From: Nonomuraea glycinis
GTDB lineage: Bacteria; Actinomycetota; Actinomycetes; Streptosporangiales; Streptosporangiaceae
Length of the DNA: 64,000 bases
Direction of reading: 5' to 3'
NCBI RefSeq assembly: GCF_014646515.1
Contig: NZ_BMNK01000001.1
Span: 600,745 to 664,744, forward strand
The notes under the pieces were generated by a model. That model was not told the DNA's origin. It saw only the letters and a program-made list of their open reading frames with translations, and ran no database searches. The translations under genes and the position numbers were made by a program. Positions 15,564-24,343 of the stretch are shown in pieces (positions within the stretch are counted from its first letter, which is position 1; every line of letters starts with the position of its first letter).

Positions 15564-17297
15564 ATGTTCTTACGCCGAGCCGCCGTGGTGGCGGTTCTCC
15601 TCCTGACCTCTGTATCCGGGTTATCCGGTACCGCTCATGCGGACAGCACCCCGGCGGGCGTCTCCCTGGCCGTGCCCGCGTACTTCGCCCCGGGCGAGCT
15701 GTGGGACCGGCTCGCCGACCCCGGGGTGGGGATCGTCGTGGCCAACCCGTTCTCGGGCCCCGGCAAGGACGCCGACCCCGCCTACGCCCAGGCCATCTCC
15801 GACGCCCGCGCCGCCGGGGTCACCGTGCTCGGCTACGTGGCCACCGGTTACCTCGGCAGCACCGGCCGCGCCACCAGGCTCGGCGAGACCACCCCGCTCG
15901 CCTGGCTCGCGCAGGCGCAGCAGGACGTGGCCCGCTGGTACGAGCTGTACGGCGCGCACGGTCTCGGCGGCGTCTTCCTGGACGAGGTGCAGAACGTCTG
16001 CGGCCCCGGCAACGCCTACTCCGACACCTACCGGGCCCTGGACGAGTCGATCAAAAGCCTGCACCGTGGCGCGTTCACCGTCATCAACCCCGGTATCGGC
16101 ACCGAGCAGTGCTACGCCGACATCGCCGACGTGAGCCTGACGTTCGAGGGCACGTACGAGACCTACCGGAGCTGGCAGCCGCCCGCCTGGCAGCGCGGCC
16201 GGGACCCGCGCCGGTTCTGGCACCTCGTGCACGCCACCGCCACCCAGGAGCAGATGACCGAGGCGCTGCGCCTGGGCAAGGAGCGCGGCGCGGGCTACAT
16301 GTACGTCACTCCCGACGTGCTGGCCAACCCGTGGGACACGCTGCCGGACTACTGGCAGGCCGAGCTGGACGCGGCCAGGTCGCCGGACACCACCGCGCCC
16401 GCGCGCCCCGGCCCGGCCGTCGCCGTCCAGCGCGGCCCCACGACGCTCACCCTCGGCTGGCCGCCCTCGCCCGGCGCCGTCGGCTATGACGTACACCTGA
16501 ACGGACGGCGCGTCGCGGGCACAGCCGGCCGCGTCCCCGCCGTCACCCTGAAGAACCTGGACCCCGGCACCGGATACGCGGTCACGGTCAAGGCCCGCGA
16601 CGCGGCCGGCAACGCCTCACCCGCGAGCATCCCCGTGCCCGCGCGGACCAGGAGGTCCGACTCCCGGCCGCCCGCCACCCCGAGCGGGCTGCGCGCCGAC
16701 CAGATCAAGGTGGCCAGCGCCCGGCTGACCTGGGCACGCACGCAGGACACCGCCTGGTACGACGTCCTCATGGACGGCCGTCGTCTGCTGAGGCTGCCCG
16801 CCGCCCTGCTGCCCACAGGCGCCACCGTCCCGGTCACCGGCCTGACCCCGGCGACCTCGTACACCTTCACCGTGGTCGCCAGGGACGCGACCGGGAACGA
16901 GTCCGCGCCCGCCCGGCCACTGACCGTCACCACCACCGCGCCCAGCGGCGACCCCATCTCCGAGCAGACCGGCTCGGTCACCGCCACCGACGCCACCTAC
17001 CAAGCGCGCTACAACCTGCCCTTCGACTTCCACCACGTGTACATCGACCAGGACAACGACGCCACCACCGGCTTCGCGGTGGCCGGTATCGGCGCCGACT
17101 ACCTCATCGAGAACTCCTGGTTCTACCGGCACACCGGCACCGGCTGGAACTGGACGCCCGTGGACCTGAACCCGCTGGTGTCCTCCGCCGACGACCTGTT
17201 CGTCTGGCGGGTGCCGCTGACCGGCCCGCACCGGGTCGTCTTCCACGGCTCGGGCAGCTCACCCGAGACGTACGGCCCAGTGATCACCGTCTCCTGA
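15564..17297 (+). CDS. Secreted spherulin-4-like glycosidase with two FN3 domains
   Basis: A 577-residue exported protein. Residues 1-26 are a Sec signal (AAVVAVLLLTSVSGLSGTAH, cleavage after AHA). Residues 30-275 match the spherulin-4 family: VPAYFAPGELWDRL, VVANPFSGPGKDADPAY, VLGYVATGYLG and GVFLDEVQNVCG, the last with the acidic pair expected at the TIM-barrel catalytic site. Fungal relatives (Sph3-type) cleave alpha-1,4-galactosaminogalactan. Two fibronectin type III domains follow at about 281-365 and 370-460, then a C-terminal beta-rich domain of about 110 residues that may bind carbohydrate. It lies 3 bases behind the permease and probably produces the imported oligosaccharide. Substrate is inference. 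Confidence 0.85.
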   Translation: MFLRRAAVVAVLLLTSVSGLSGTAHADSTPAGVSLAVPAYFAPGELWDRLADPGVGIVVANPFSGPGKDADPAYAQAISDARAAGVTVLGYVATGYLGSTGRATRLGETTPLAWLAQAQQDVARWYELYGAHGLGGVFLDEVQNVCGPGNAYSDTYRALDESIKSLHRGAFTVINPGIGTEQCYADIADVSLTFEGTYETYRSWQPPAWQRGRDPRRFWHLVHATATQEQMTEALRLGKERGAGYMYVTPDVLANPWDTLPDYWQAELDAARSPDTTAPARPGPAVAVQRGPTTLTLGWPPSPGAVGYDVHLNGRRVAGTAGRVPAVTLKNLDPGTGYAVTVKARDAAGNASPASIPVPARTRRSDSRPPATPSGLRADQIKVASARLTWARTQDTAWYDVLMDGRRLLRLPAALLPTGATVPVTGLTPATSYTFTVVARDATGNESAPARPLTVTTTAPSGDPISEQTGSVTATDATYQARYNLPFDFHHVYIDQDNDATTGFAVAGIGADYLIENSWFYRHTGTGWNWTPVDLNPLVSSADDLFVWRVPLTGPHRVVFHGSGSSPETYGPVITVS

Positions 17298-18045
17298 CCT
17301 GACGCCCGGCCGTCGAGGCGAGCCACTCCCGGTAGGTGGTCCTGGCGATGACGGCGCCGCCCCCGGCGAGCAGGGCGCGGCCCGGCGCGGCGGCGTACAG
17401 GCCCGCGCCGTCGTCGGTGACGACGGCGCGGTGGTCGCCGCGGGCGGCGAGGGTGATCCGGCCCAGCTCGTCGAGCGTGAAGACCTCGGGGCCGGCGATG
17501 TCCCGGGTGCCGCGCAGCGGGACGCCCACGCTGACGTCGGCCACGGCCTGGGCGACGTCGTCCGCCGCCACGGGCTGCATCAGGGTGGCGGGCAGCCGGA
17601 CGGTGTGCTCGTCGGAGGTCCAGGACAGCACCGTGTCGATGAACTCGAAGAACTGCGTGGCACGCACGATCGAGTACGGCACGGGTCCGGCCTTCAGGAG
17701 GTCCTCCTGCAGCACCTTCGCGCGGTAGTGGGCCAGGCCGGGCACCAGGTCGGCGCCCACGATCGACAGGATGACCGCATGGCCGACGCCGGCCTCCTCG
17801 GCGGCGGTCAGCAGGTGGTCCATGGTCTGCTGGAAGAAGACGGGGGAGGCCTCGTCGAAGGTCGCCGGCTTGGTCAGGTTGACGACGACGTCGGCGCCCG
17901 TCAGCGCCTCCGGCAGGCCCTCACCGCTGCGCAGGTCCAAGCCGGTGGACGTCGCGTGCGGCACCGCCCGATGCCCGCCCGCGTTCAGGACGCCGACCAC
18001 CCGCGACCCGATGAGGCCGGTCCCACCGATGACAGCGATCTTCAT
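17284..18045 (-). CDS. NAD(P)-binding NmrA-like/SDR-family protein
   Basis: A 253-residue atypical short-chain dehydrogenase. The N-terminus KIAVIGGTGLIGSRVVGVL is the GxxGxxG nucleotide site. HAVILSIVGADLVPGLAHYR and the SIVRATQFFEF segment are typical of NmrA/NAD(P)H-binding proteins that act as redox sensors or epimerase-like enzymes. It is convergent with the spherulin-like gene, and the two 3' ends overlap by 14 bases. It is separated from the next leftward gene and looks monocistronic. Function not further predictable. Confidence 0.85.
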   Translation of the reverse strand: MKIAVIGGTGLIGSRVVGVLNAGGHRAVPHATSTGLDLRSGEGLPEALTGADVVVNLTKPATFDEASPVFFQQTMDHLLTAAEEAGVGHAVILSIVGADLVPGLAHYRAKVLQEDLLKAGPVPYSIVRATQFFEFIDTVLSWTSDEHTVRLPATLMQPVAADDVAQAVADVSVGVPLRGTRDIAGPEVFTLDELGRITLAARGDHRAVVTDDGAGLYAAAPGRALLAGGGAVIARTTYREWLASTAGRQVRRR

Positions 18046-18097
18046 TTCCTGGCCTCCTGGGTCAAGCGTGGCTCGTCTCGCCCGGCGGCTGGCGACG

Positions 18098-19045
18098 TCA
18101 CTCGGCGCCGGGCTTCTTGGTGCGCTCCATCAGTTCGGTGAATTCCGCTGCGGAGGAGGCGAACTTCGTGATTCCCCTTTTCGGGTCGGTGTGCACATAG
18201 AAGAGCCAGGAGCCGGGGGCCGGCTTCAGCGCGGCCCTGATGGCGTTTTCTCCCGGGTTGCCAATGGGGCCCGGCGGAAGGCCGAAACGCCTGTAGGTGT
18301 TGTATGGCGACGAGCTCTTGAGATCCTTGAGCGCTGCCCTGGCCTCGTACTTGTCCAGGCCGTACAAGACTGTGCTGTCCATCTGCAGCCGCATTTTCCG
18401 GTTCAGCCGGTTGTAGATGACCCGGGCGATCTTGGGCATGTCCTCGTGCCTGCCTGCCTCAGCCTGGACGATGCTGGCGATGGTCAGGATCTCCAGCGGC
18501 GTTCTGCCGGCGCGCCTGGCGCCGTCGACCAGGTCGGCGTCCTCGGCGGCGGGCCCGAACCGGGCCACCATCGCCTTGAGGATCTCGCCCGGGCTCACGG
18601 TGGGCGCGAACTCGTAGGTTCCGGGGAAGGCGAACCCTTCGAGCCTCCCCCGGGCATAGGACGGCAGGCCGAGCGCCATGCCGTCCTTGGCGGCCTTCTC
18701 GAACTCCGCCACCGGCCTGCCGGTGAGCGACGACAGAGCCTTCAAGAGCTGCGAGAGCCGCATCCCTTCAGCCACGGTCACGGTGATGGCCGGTCGGCGC
18801 TCGGGGGCCAGGCGCGGGACGGCGTTCTGATGCCCGGCGACATCGCTGGGAGCCCGCGACGACATCCCCTGCACCACGACTGTGGATACGACCACCATCG
18901 CGGCGACGGCCGACGCCGCCACCAGGGCGAGGCCGCGGCGATGGGGTCGGCGCTCACGGACCTGGAGGAACCGGCCCGGCGCGGGTGGCCGCTCTTCGTC
19001 GGCCATGTCGGAGAGAGTCTCACGCAGCAGGTTCTCGATGTTCAT
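18098..19045 (-). CDS. MltG/YceG-like endolytic transglycosylase with anti-sigma-like N-terminus
   Basis: A 315-residue membrane protein. Residues 1-37 are a short cytoplasmic segment (MNIENLLRETLSDMADEERP, then basic ERRPHRRG), residues 38-60 one membrane helix, and residues 75-310 the extracytoplasmic MltG domain. The LysM-like part is TVAEGMRLSQLLKALSSLTG; the catalytic region is ASIVQAEAGRHEDMPKIARV with the key Glu in QAEAG, then YNRLNRKMRLQMDSTVLYGL and PYNTYRRFGLPPGPIGNPG, all strongly conserved. MltG cuts nascent peptidoglycan strands. The start overlaps the stop of a SigE-family sigma gene by 4 bases, the position normally held by an anti-sigma factor, and the N-terminus resembles those proteins. 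Confidence 0.88.
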   Translation of the reverse strand: MNIENLLRETLSDMADEERPPAPGRFLQVRERRPHRRGLALVAASAVAAMVVVSTVVVQGMSSRAPSDVAGHQNAVPRLAPERRPAITVTVAEGMRLSQLLKALSSLTGRPVAEFEKAAKDGMALGLPSYARGRLEGFAFPGTYEFAPTVSPGEILKAMVARFGPAAEDADLVDGARRAGRTPLEILTIASIVQAEAGRHEDMPKIARVIYNRLNRKMRLQMDSTVLYGLDKYEARAALKDLKSSSPYNTYRRFGLPPGPIGNPGENAIRAALKPAPGSWLFYVHTDPKRGITKFASSAAEFTELMERTKKPGAE

Positions 19046-19554
19046 CCGAACTCCTTCACGGTGGTCAGTTCAGGTGCCGTCTCCTTCAGGCGCGCCAGCG
19101 AGCGGTAGATCTGGCTGCGTACCGACCCCACCCTGACGCCGAGCAGGCGCGCGATCTCAGTCTCGGACAGGTCCTCGAAGTAGCGCAGCACGAGCATGGT
19201 CCGTTGCCGGGGGGTGAGCCGGGAGAGGGCCGCGCGCATCACCATGCGAAGCTCCACGACGTCGGCGTGCCCGTCGCCGGTCTGGTCGGGCAGCCGGCCG
19301 GAGGACACCTCTGCGACGCGTGAGCGCCGTCGCCACCAGCTCACCTGCTCGTGGTACATGACCCGGCGGACGTATCCCTCGATGGCGGCCGGATCGCGCA
19401 GACCGCGCCACTTCGCGGCTGTCTTGACCAGAGCCGACTGCACCAGGTCCTCTGCGGCGTGCCGGTCACCGGTCAGCAGGTACGCGGTACGGAACAACGC
19501 CCCTGATCGGTCCACGACGAACTGCCGGAAGTCCGCCTCGAATCCTGGATCCAC
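19042..19554 (-). CDS. SigE-family RNA polymerase sigma factor
   Basis: A 170-residue ECF-type sigma factor of the actinomycete SigE family. Region 2 is FVVDRSGALFRTAYLLTGDR with HAAEDLVQSALVKTAAKW and YVRRVMYHEQVSWWRRR; region 4 is LSRLTPRQRTMLVLRYFEDL with SETEIARLLGVRVGSVRSQI. These directly follow each other with a short linker and no C-terminal extension. Its stop overlaps the MltG-like gene (ATGA), so both are co-translated and the membrane protein probably controls the sigma factor. The upstream 126-base gap to the TetR stop contains its promoter. Confidence 0.92.
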   Translation of the reverse strand: MDPGFEADFRQFVVDRSGALFRTAYLLTGDRHAAEDLVQSALVKTAAKWRGLRDPAAIEGYVRRVMYHEQVSWWRRRSRVAEVSSGRLPDQTGDGHADVVELRMVMRAALSRLTPRQRTMLVLRYFEDLSETEIARLLGVRVGSVRSQIYRSLARLKETAPELTTVKEFG

Positions 19555-19680
19555 CCATCCTCCTCGCGATGTCTACAGGCAAGGACGCGGGCAGCACCTC
19601 GATCTATGCCGGCACAGCCGAGGATTTTCGCCAGAACGCTCGACTCTCCACCTGGAGCCTTCACGGACTTGATCGAACGG

Positions 19681-20304
19681 TTACGGGTGGTCGTGTCTGA
19701 GGTCCGGTGTGGTCGGGCGTGTCTGCAGGCCGTGGAGGAGCAGGGTGCACACGGCGTCGAGTTCGGCCTCGATGCCGGGTGCCTGCCATTCGGCGGCGTG
19801 CGCGGGATGGTGGAAGCGGAAGGTGGCGTCGAAGACGGCGCGTGCGGCCTCGGCCGGGTCACCGGCCTGGAAGGCGCCGCCGGCGATGCCGTCGGCGAGG
19901 ATGCCCCGCAACTGGTCGAGGAGGTCCGCCACGTGGTCGGCGGCCACGCTGCTGTGCTCGGCGGCCAGCATCCCGTAGGCCGCGTACAGCTCCGGGTCGT
20001 CGCGGACCTTCGCCTTCTTGGCGGCGAGCACCGCGGTGAGCCAGGCGCGTAGCCGCCGCGGCGGGGAGAGCTCCGTGTCGCCGGCGATCGCGGCCAGGGT
20101 GTCGCGGCCGCGGCTCAGCCAGCGCCGGGTGACGGCCTCGCGGAGGGCCGTCTTGGAGGGGAAGTGCTTGTAGACGGCGGTGTGGCTGACGCCGAGTGCC
20201 CGTGCCACGTCCACGACCGTCGCCTTGGCGGGCCCATGGCGGCGCAGCGTGTCCTCGGTGGCGGCCAGGATCGTGTCCGCGTCCAGCGGCGCCTTCGCCG
20301 CCAT
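19681..20304 (-). CDS. TetR-family transcriptional regulator
   Basis: A 207-residue repressor. Residues 10-60 form the TetR DNA-binding domain (ILAATEDTLRRHGPAKATVV, then ALGVSHTAVYKHFPSKTALR). The C-terminal domain has the TetR_C-like pattern ending in EAARAVFDATFRFHHPAHAA. The start codon overlaps the stop of the upstream aldo/keto reductase (TGATG), so the regulator is second in a two-gene operon and probably represses it. An inverted repeat in front of the reductase is the candidate operator. Confidence 0.9.
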   Translation of the reverse strand: MAAKAPLDADTILAATEDTLRRHGPAKATVVDVARALGVSHTAVYKHFPSKTALREAVTRRWLSRGRDTLAAIAGDTELSPPRRLRAWLTAVLAAKKAKVRDDPELYAAYGMLAAEHSSVAADHVADLLDQLRGILADGIAGGAFQAGDPAEAARAVFDATFRFHHPAHAAEWQAPGIEAELDAVCTLLLHGLQTRPTTPDLRHDHP

Positions 20305-21296
20305 CAGCGTTCGCTGTCCAGCAGGGCGAGCAGCGCGGGGGCGTACCGTTCGCCGGCCGCGGCCGCCCTCGGCACCGCCTGCTCGATCGCGGCCAGGTCC
20401 GCGTCGGTGAGCTCCAGGCCGGCCGCGGGCAGGGCCTGGGTGATCCGCTCCGGCCGCTTCGCCCCGACCAGGGCCACGATGTCGTTATATTTCCTGCCCT
20501 GCGCGAGCACCCAGGCGATCGCCAGCTGCGCCACCGTGACCCCGAGCGCGTCGGAGATCGTCCGAAGCTCCTCGACCAGCGCGAGGTTGTTCTCGACGTT
20601 GCCGTCGGCGAAGCGCGGCAGGTGCGCGCGGGTGCCCGCGCGCGCGGCCGGCCGCCAGGTGCCCGACAGCAGGCCCTGGGCGAGCACCCCGTAGGCGGTG
20701 ATGCCGATGCCCAGCTCGCGGCAGGTGGCCAGGATGCCGTCCTCGATGCCCCGGCTGAACAGGGAGTACTCGATCTGCAGGTCGGTGATGGGATGTACGG
20801 CGTGCGCCCGGCGGATCGTCTCCGGCCCCACCTCCGACAGCCCGATCCCGCGTACGTACCCCGCCTTGACCAGCTCGGCGATGGCGCCGATCGTGTCCTC
20901 GATCGGCACGGCCGGGTCCAGCCGGGCCGGGCGGTAGATGTCCACGTGGTCGGTGCCCAGCCGCCGCAGTGAGTAGGCGAGGTAGGTCGCCACCCCGGCG
21001 GGGCGTGTGTCGATGCCCCGCCAGCTCCCGTCGGGGCCGCGCAGTGCCCCGAACTTGACGCTCAGCATCGCCTTGTCCCTGTCGCCCGCGCGCAGGGCAC
21101 GGCCGATCAGCATCTCGTTGTGGCCCATGCCGTAGAAGTCGCCCGTGTCCAGCAGCGTGATGCCCGCGTCGAGCGCCGCGTGGATCGTCGCGACGCTCTC
21201 CGCCTCGTCCGCCGGACCGTAGGAGCCCGACATCGCATCGCATCCCAGGCCGATCGCCGGAATCCGCAGCCCTGTCCCCAGCTGTCGCATCTTCAT
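20304..21296 (-). CDS. Aldo/keto reductase
   Basis: A 330-residue NADPH-dependent (alpha/beta)8-barrel reductase of the AKR family. Seen are IHAALDAGITLLDTGDFYGM (catalytic Asp and Tyr), AMLSVKFGALRG (catalytic Lys) and VAQLAIAWVLAQG near the cofactor site. The position of the usual catalytic His (QHR.D in relatives) reads RPARLDP, a substitution found in a subgroup of bacterial AKRs. It is the first gene of an operon with the TetR regulator and is divergent from a frameshifted zinc-motif gene. Physiological substrate unknown; detoxification of aldehydes is plausible. Confidence 0.9.
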   Translation of the reverse strand: MKMRQLGTGLRIPAIGLGCDAMSGSYGPADEAESVATIHAALDAGITLLDTGDFYGMGHNEMLIGRALRAGDRDKAMLSVKFGALRGPDGSWRGIDTRPAGVATYLAYSLRRLGTDHVDIYRPARLDPAVPIEDTIGAIAELVKAGYVRGIGLSEVGPETIRRAHAVHPITDLQIEYSLFSRGIEDGILATCRELGIGITAYGVLAQGLLSGTWRPAARAGTRAHLPRFADGNVENNLALVEELRTISDALGVTVAQLAIAWVLAQGRKYNDIVALVGAKRPERITQALPAAGLELTDADLAAIEQAVPRAAAAGERYAPALLALLDSER

Positions 21297-21323
21297 GACG
21301 CCGACTCTATAGGTGCTAGGTGA

Positions 21324-21346
21324 CAGATTTCAAGTTCTGAAACCTG
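21324..21346. promoter_or_regulatory. Inverted repeat, candidate TetR operator
   Basis: CAGATTTC and GAAACCTG form a 7-of-8 inverted repeat with a 7-base spacer, 28 bases upstream of the aldo/keto reductase start. Position and size fit a TetR dimer site controlling the AKR-TetR operon. Confidence 0.45.
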
Positions 21347-21457
21347 CAACCGAAACGGCTGCGTCGTACCCGACGTCGGCTGGAGTCCCAGCGCTCACGC
21401 CTTGCGTCCTGTCGTTTGCGGCAGCATGATCGACTGGTTGCGGCCGGGGAGGGACGC

Positions 21458-22488
21458 TTGGTCGTTTTCACATGTGCGGGGTGCGGTGCCGTGCTGACCG
21501 CGAGACTGTCGCGGGTCGCGCTTCCCGACCACGCCGACCAGAAGTACGGCCATGACCTGCTCCCCGCACTTCTGGAGCCGGGAACGTACTCGGTGCGGTC
21601 CGAACACTCCGAACCGCCATGGGAGGTGGACGCGGAGGCCCGTGGCGTGCACCTGCAGGTGTATTCCCTGTCGTACGGACCTCCGGGACTGGTCGGGGTC
21701 GCGCCGGGCGATGTTCGCGGAACCGCCCTCATCCGGGAGCGGTGTGACGGCTGCTGCTGTGGTCTGGACGGCCGGAGCGGTTCCAATCTGGCGTGCGTGG
21801 AATCGGGCTGGCCGTGGCGACCCGCGTTGACGACTGCGGGTTCTGGCAGGTGGTGTGGCTGGATCCACGAGCCGTGCGCCCGGTCGGCGTCGATGGTCCG
21901 GCTCACCCCGTAGTCGGCTGGGGGGCACTGCGGGAGGTGTATCCGGGCACGCCCCCCGTTGAGCAGCCCGGGTGGTGGAGCCCACGGTGGGAGGTGGCGA
22001 TCGCGGCGGCGTTGGCATACCTGTTGGCGTTGTCGGGCGGCAAGCAGGTTGTCGTCCCTGACGGACCGGTCGCCGAGGCGTTCCGCAAGGCGCTCGACAC
22101 GCTGCTCCCAACAGGCCCGTCGGCACGGGAACTCGTCTTGGCCGGGCCTGGCCTGTCCGCCGTGGTCCCGGACATCGCCCTGGTGCCGCGGCATCCGCAG
22201 ACCGGCGAGGTATGGCAGTGCGGCGCGGGAGCGGTGGTGCCGCTGGCCACTGACGTGTGGATGTACCTGGCCTTCAATGACGATCGGCGTCTTGCCCCAG
22301 CGACGGCAGGGATGCCCGACATCGTCCGCCGCGACGATCCGCCCCCGCTGCTGCCGTGGAAGCCCTTCCGACCTGATCCAGACGTGTTCCTCCGCACGCT
22401 GGCACGGCTACCGGCTGCTCAGGAGCCGTGGTTGCGTGCGATCTACGACCATGTGAAGGATCACCGGTACAGCTTGCCGTGCTTCTAG
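21458..22488 (+). pseudogene. Frameshifted gene for a Cys-motif protein of unknown function
   Basis: Two overlapping frames together give one protein. The first starts at TTG 21458 after GGGGAGGGA and reads VVFTCAGCGAVLTARLSRVA, with HADQKYGHDLLPALLEPGTY, and reaches NLACV; the second continues GLAVATRVDDCGFWQVVWLD to SLPCF. In the first frame the region around 21803 reads VESGWPW, but restoring one lost base in GTGGAATCGGG gives V-E-C-G-L-A, completing a C-x2-C-G motif. So a single-base deletion destroys exactly a metal-binding Cys. An N-terminal C-x2-C pair (FTCAGCG) is also present. Such proteins are widespread but uncharacterised in actinomycetes. A sequencing error is the main alternative. 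Confidence 0.7.
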
Positions 22489-23708
22489 GACAGAGCCTCT
22501 GACCGGCCAGGACCGCATATTCGAAGGGCGCACGGAAACCTCGGTCAGTTCAGGTTCAGAGCGACCCCCAGGCGCAGGTAGCGTCGCTCCAGGCATGCTC
22601 GACCAGCATCGCCACGCGCAGGTCCGGCAGGCGGGAGAGCAGTTGGCCCATCCCTATCCGTATCTCGATCCGGACCAGTGTCGGAAATCCCGGTTGACCT
22701 CGGGCGTGGCGACCACGACGGTTGCGCTGGCCGGGATGCTTCCAACAGCGCGAACGCCTGCATGTTCGCCGTGCTCTCATGGCCCACGTTGAGCATGATG
22801 AGTGCGACATCGACCAACTGCGAGTCGGTCAGGGGCGGGTCGGCGTCGTGGGTGAGCCCGGACGGCAGGTCATCGGCGGGGTTCGAGCGCTTGTCGGCGC
22901 TGAACGCGCGTCCGACAGCACCGTACGGGCCTCCTTGAACCCCGTCACCAGCTACGCCCGCGCACCATTCAGCAGGTCAAACGGTCGGACCGCGCCCCCC
23001 GCAGAGCAATCGGCGCATCGAACGGGCGCTGTCCCCCGCTTCACCACCTCCTGTCTCGTGGCTCGGAAGGGCCACCCTGCAAAGATCTACGGCGCATTAA
23101 GAAAGATCGACTGACGCTACCCACGCGGCGTGAGAGGCGCTAGAACAGCTCTCAACTCGATCCGCTCGCTTGCACGTGCAGTCGCTCTCAGTAGTTATAC
23201 ATTACCGATGATGCCATCAAATGGGAGTAAGAGCTTCAAATCGGACAGTACGACGCGTCCATATGTGGCATAGCGGAAGAAAATCCTTATCCGCAGGAGG
23301 AAATATCCACCTGCACATGCATTTGCACATGCGTCGGGACCTCTGAACCGTAATAATCTGGGGCGACGATGGATGTGAGACGCGGCAATGGCAACATCGC
23401 CGCATCGCTGCACTAAGCATGCCATTCGGCGCACCAGTGGAAGAAAGGAGCGGTCTGCGATCCCCGCCCATAGCGAGGATCTTCATCGCGCTTCGATCCC
23501 CCTTCGGCCCCTGACGTTGTGAGAAGCCCTAGCAGCTCGTCAGGTCCGGACCCTGATCTTGTCGATCTCCATGCCCGCCTTGCGCCTCCAGTCGAACCCC
23601 CGTTGCGGCTCTCAGTTGCTACGAACTTGAGCATCTCGGGAGGTCGAGGCCAGTGGACTTTGCACCAGTTTCTCCGATTTTCGATACATTTGACCGAAAT
23701 GAGAAGTA
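22489..23708. other. Gene-poor stretch with a P450 wreck and lower-GC sequence
   Basis: Apart from the cytochrome P450 remnant described separately, no frame here looks genuine. Bases 23170-23520 are clearly less GC-rich than the surroundings and could be a trace of insertion and decay. No tRNA, transposase or repeat was recognised. Confidence 0.5.
22556..22984 (-). pseudogene. Heavily deleted cytochrome P450 pseudogene
   Basis: Three pieces of a bacterial P450 are read on the minus strand in the correct order. First PFDLLNGARA, an amber codon in place of an expected Trp (22952-22954), then LVTGFKEARTVLSDAR, matching the B-helix start WLVTxxxEARAVLSDPR. A one-base loss near 22902 shifts the frame to SADKR. 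Next LTDSQLVDVALIMLNVGHES, with TANMQAFALLE, is the I-helix with the GHES/T oxygen-activation motif. After another shift the end reads VRIEIRIGMGQLLSRLPDLR, the C-terminal helix. The segment between B and I helices and the heme-binding Cys loop are gone. Clearly non-functional. Confidence 0.75.
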
Positions 23709-23924
23709 ATGGGCGTCACCATGCGCATCGCGCTCTGCTTAGTCATCGACATACTGCTCTCGCTGGTGATCGCACTCATCGCACTCATCGTTGCGCGGGA
23801 AAACGGGGTACTGATGGTCGGAGCTCTTGTATGGAGCGGAGGAACGTTCATCGCGACGGCGACCCTCGTCACATCAATCATGAACAACACAGGAGCCTTC
23901 GACCGGGGCCAGAAAAATCCGTAG
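23709..23924 (+). CDS. Small membrane protein, unknown function
   Basis: A 71-residue frame (MGVTMRIALCLVIDILLSLV, ALIALIVARENGVLMVGALV and a second hydrophobic stretch WSGGTFIATATLVTSIMN). It predicts two membrane helices, residues 5-27 and 35-60, with a short polar tail. ATG 23709 is preceded by GAGAAG; a second ATG at 23721 is possible. It stands alone in a gene-poor stretch. No family recognised. Hydrophobic codon structure supports coding, but a chance frame cannot be excluded. Confidence 0.45.
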   Translation: MGVTMRIALCLVIDILLSLVIALIALIVARENGVLMVGALVWSGGTFIATATLVTSIMNNTGAFDRGQKNP

Positions 23925-24343
23925 CTGGAAGTCGGAGGAACGTTACCGGCCCACCCTCGGCGGCAACGCAGGACGAGGACCTGCAAGGTGCGTCCCAGAC
24001 CACCCTCGGCACCGCAGGACTCAGCAACTCCCTCCTTCCTTCTCCCGGCGAAGGAGGAACGGCCCTGCGCGTCGGTAGGGGGCATCGATCGGCAGGGCCT
24101 GGATCCGGCGGCAGCTCTTGGAAGGGAAGGACTGCTGCCGGACGTGTGATGGGTGGGTGGCATGCTCCAGGTCGCGTCGGAAGCCGCGATCTGACGGAGT
24201 CCGCCCTTGATGGCCCTGAGTGGGGCGCTGGATCTCAGGAGAGGATCCGCCTGCCGGCGTCAGGACGTGCCGGATGCGGTGAGTCCGTCGACGGGGGTGA
24301 TCCGTTCGGCCCAAGACCCAGAACCACCGATCGCTGATCGGGG
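23925..24343. other. Intergenic region, nothing recognised
   Basis: About 420 bases between the small membrane protein and the 101-residue protein. Both strands carry open frames of odd composition (Arg/Ser/Pro-rich) without ribosome sites. I regard them as non-coding shadow. Confidence 0.45.

Noticed and set aside
23195-23434. Minus-strand frame in the lower-GC stretch
   Set aside because: Unusual Cys/Arg-rich composition, no ribosome site and no similarity to a known family; kept as unannotated.
23612-24163. 183-codon minus-strand frame in the gene-poor region
   Set aside because: Ser/Pro/Arg-rich, no ribosome site, no recognisable motif, and opposite a more protein-like small membrane frame.
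22489-24343. Search for a tRNA or attachment site that could explain the decayed region
   Set aside because: No cloverleaf, TTCGA-loop match or direct-repeat pair flanking the region was found by eye.
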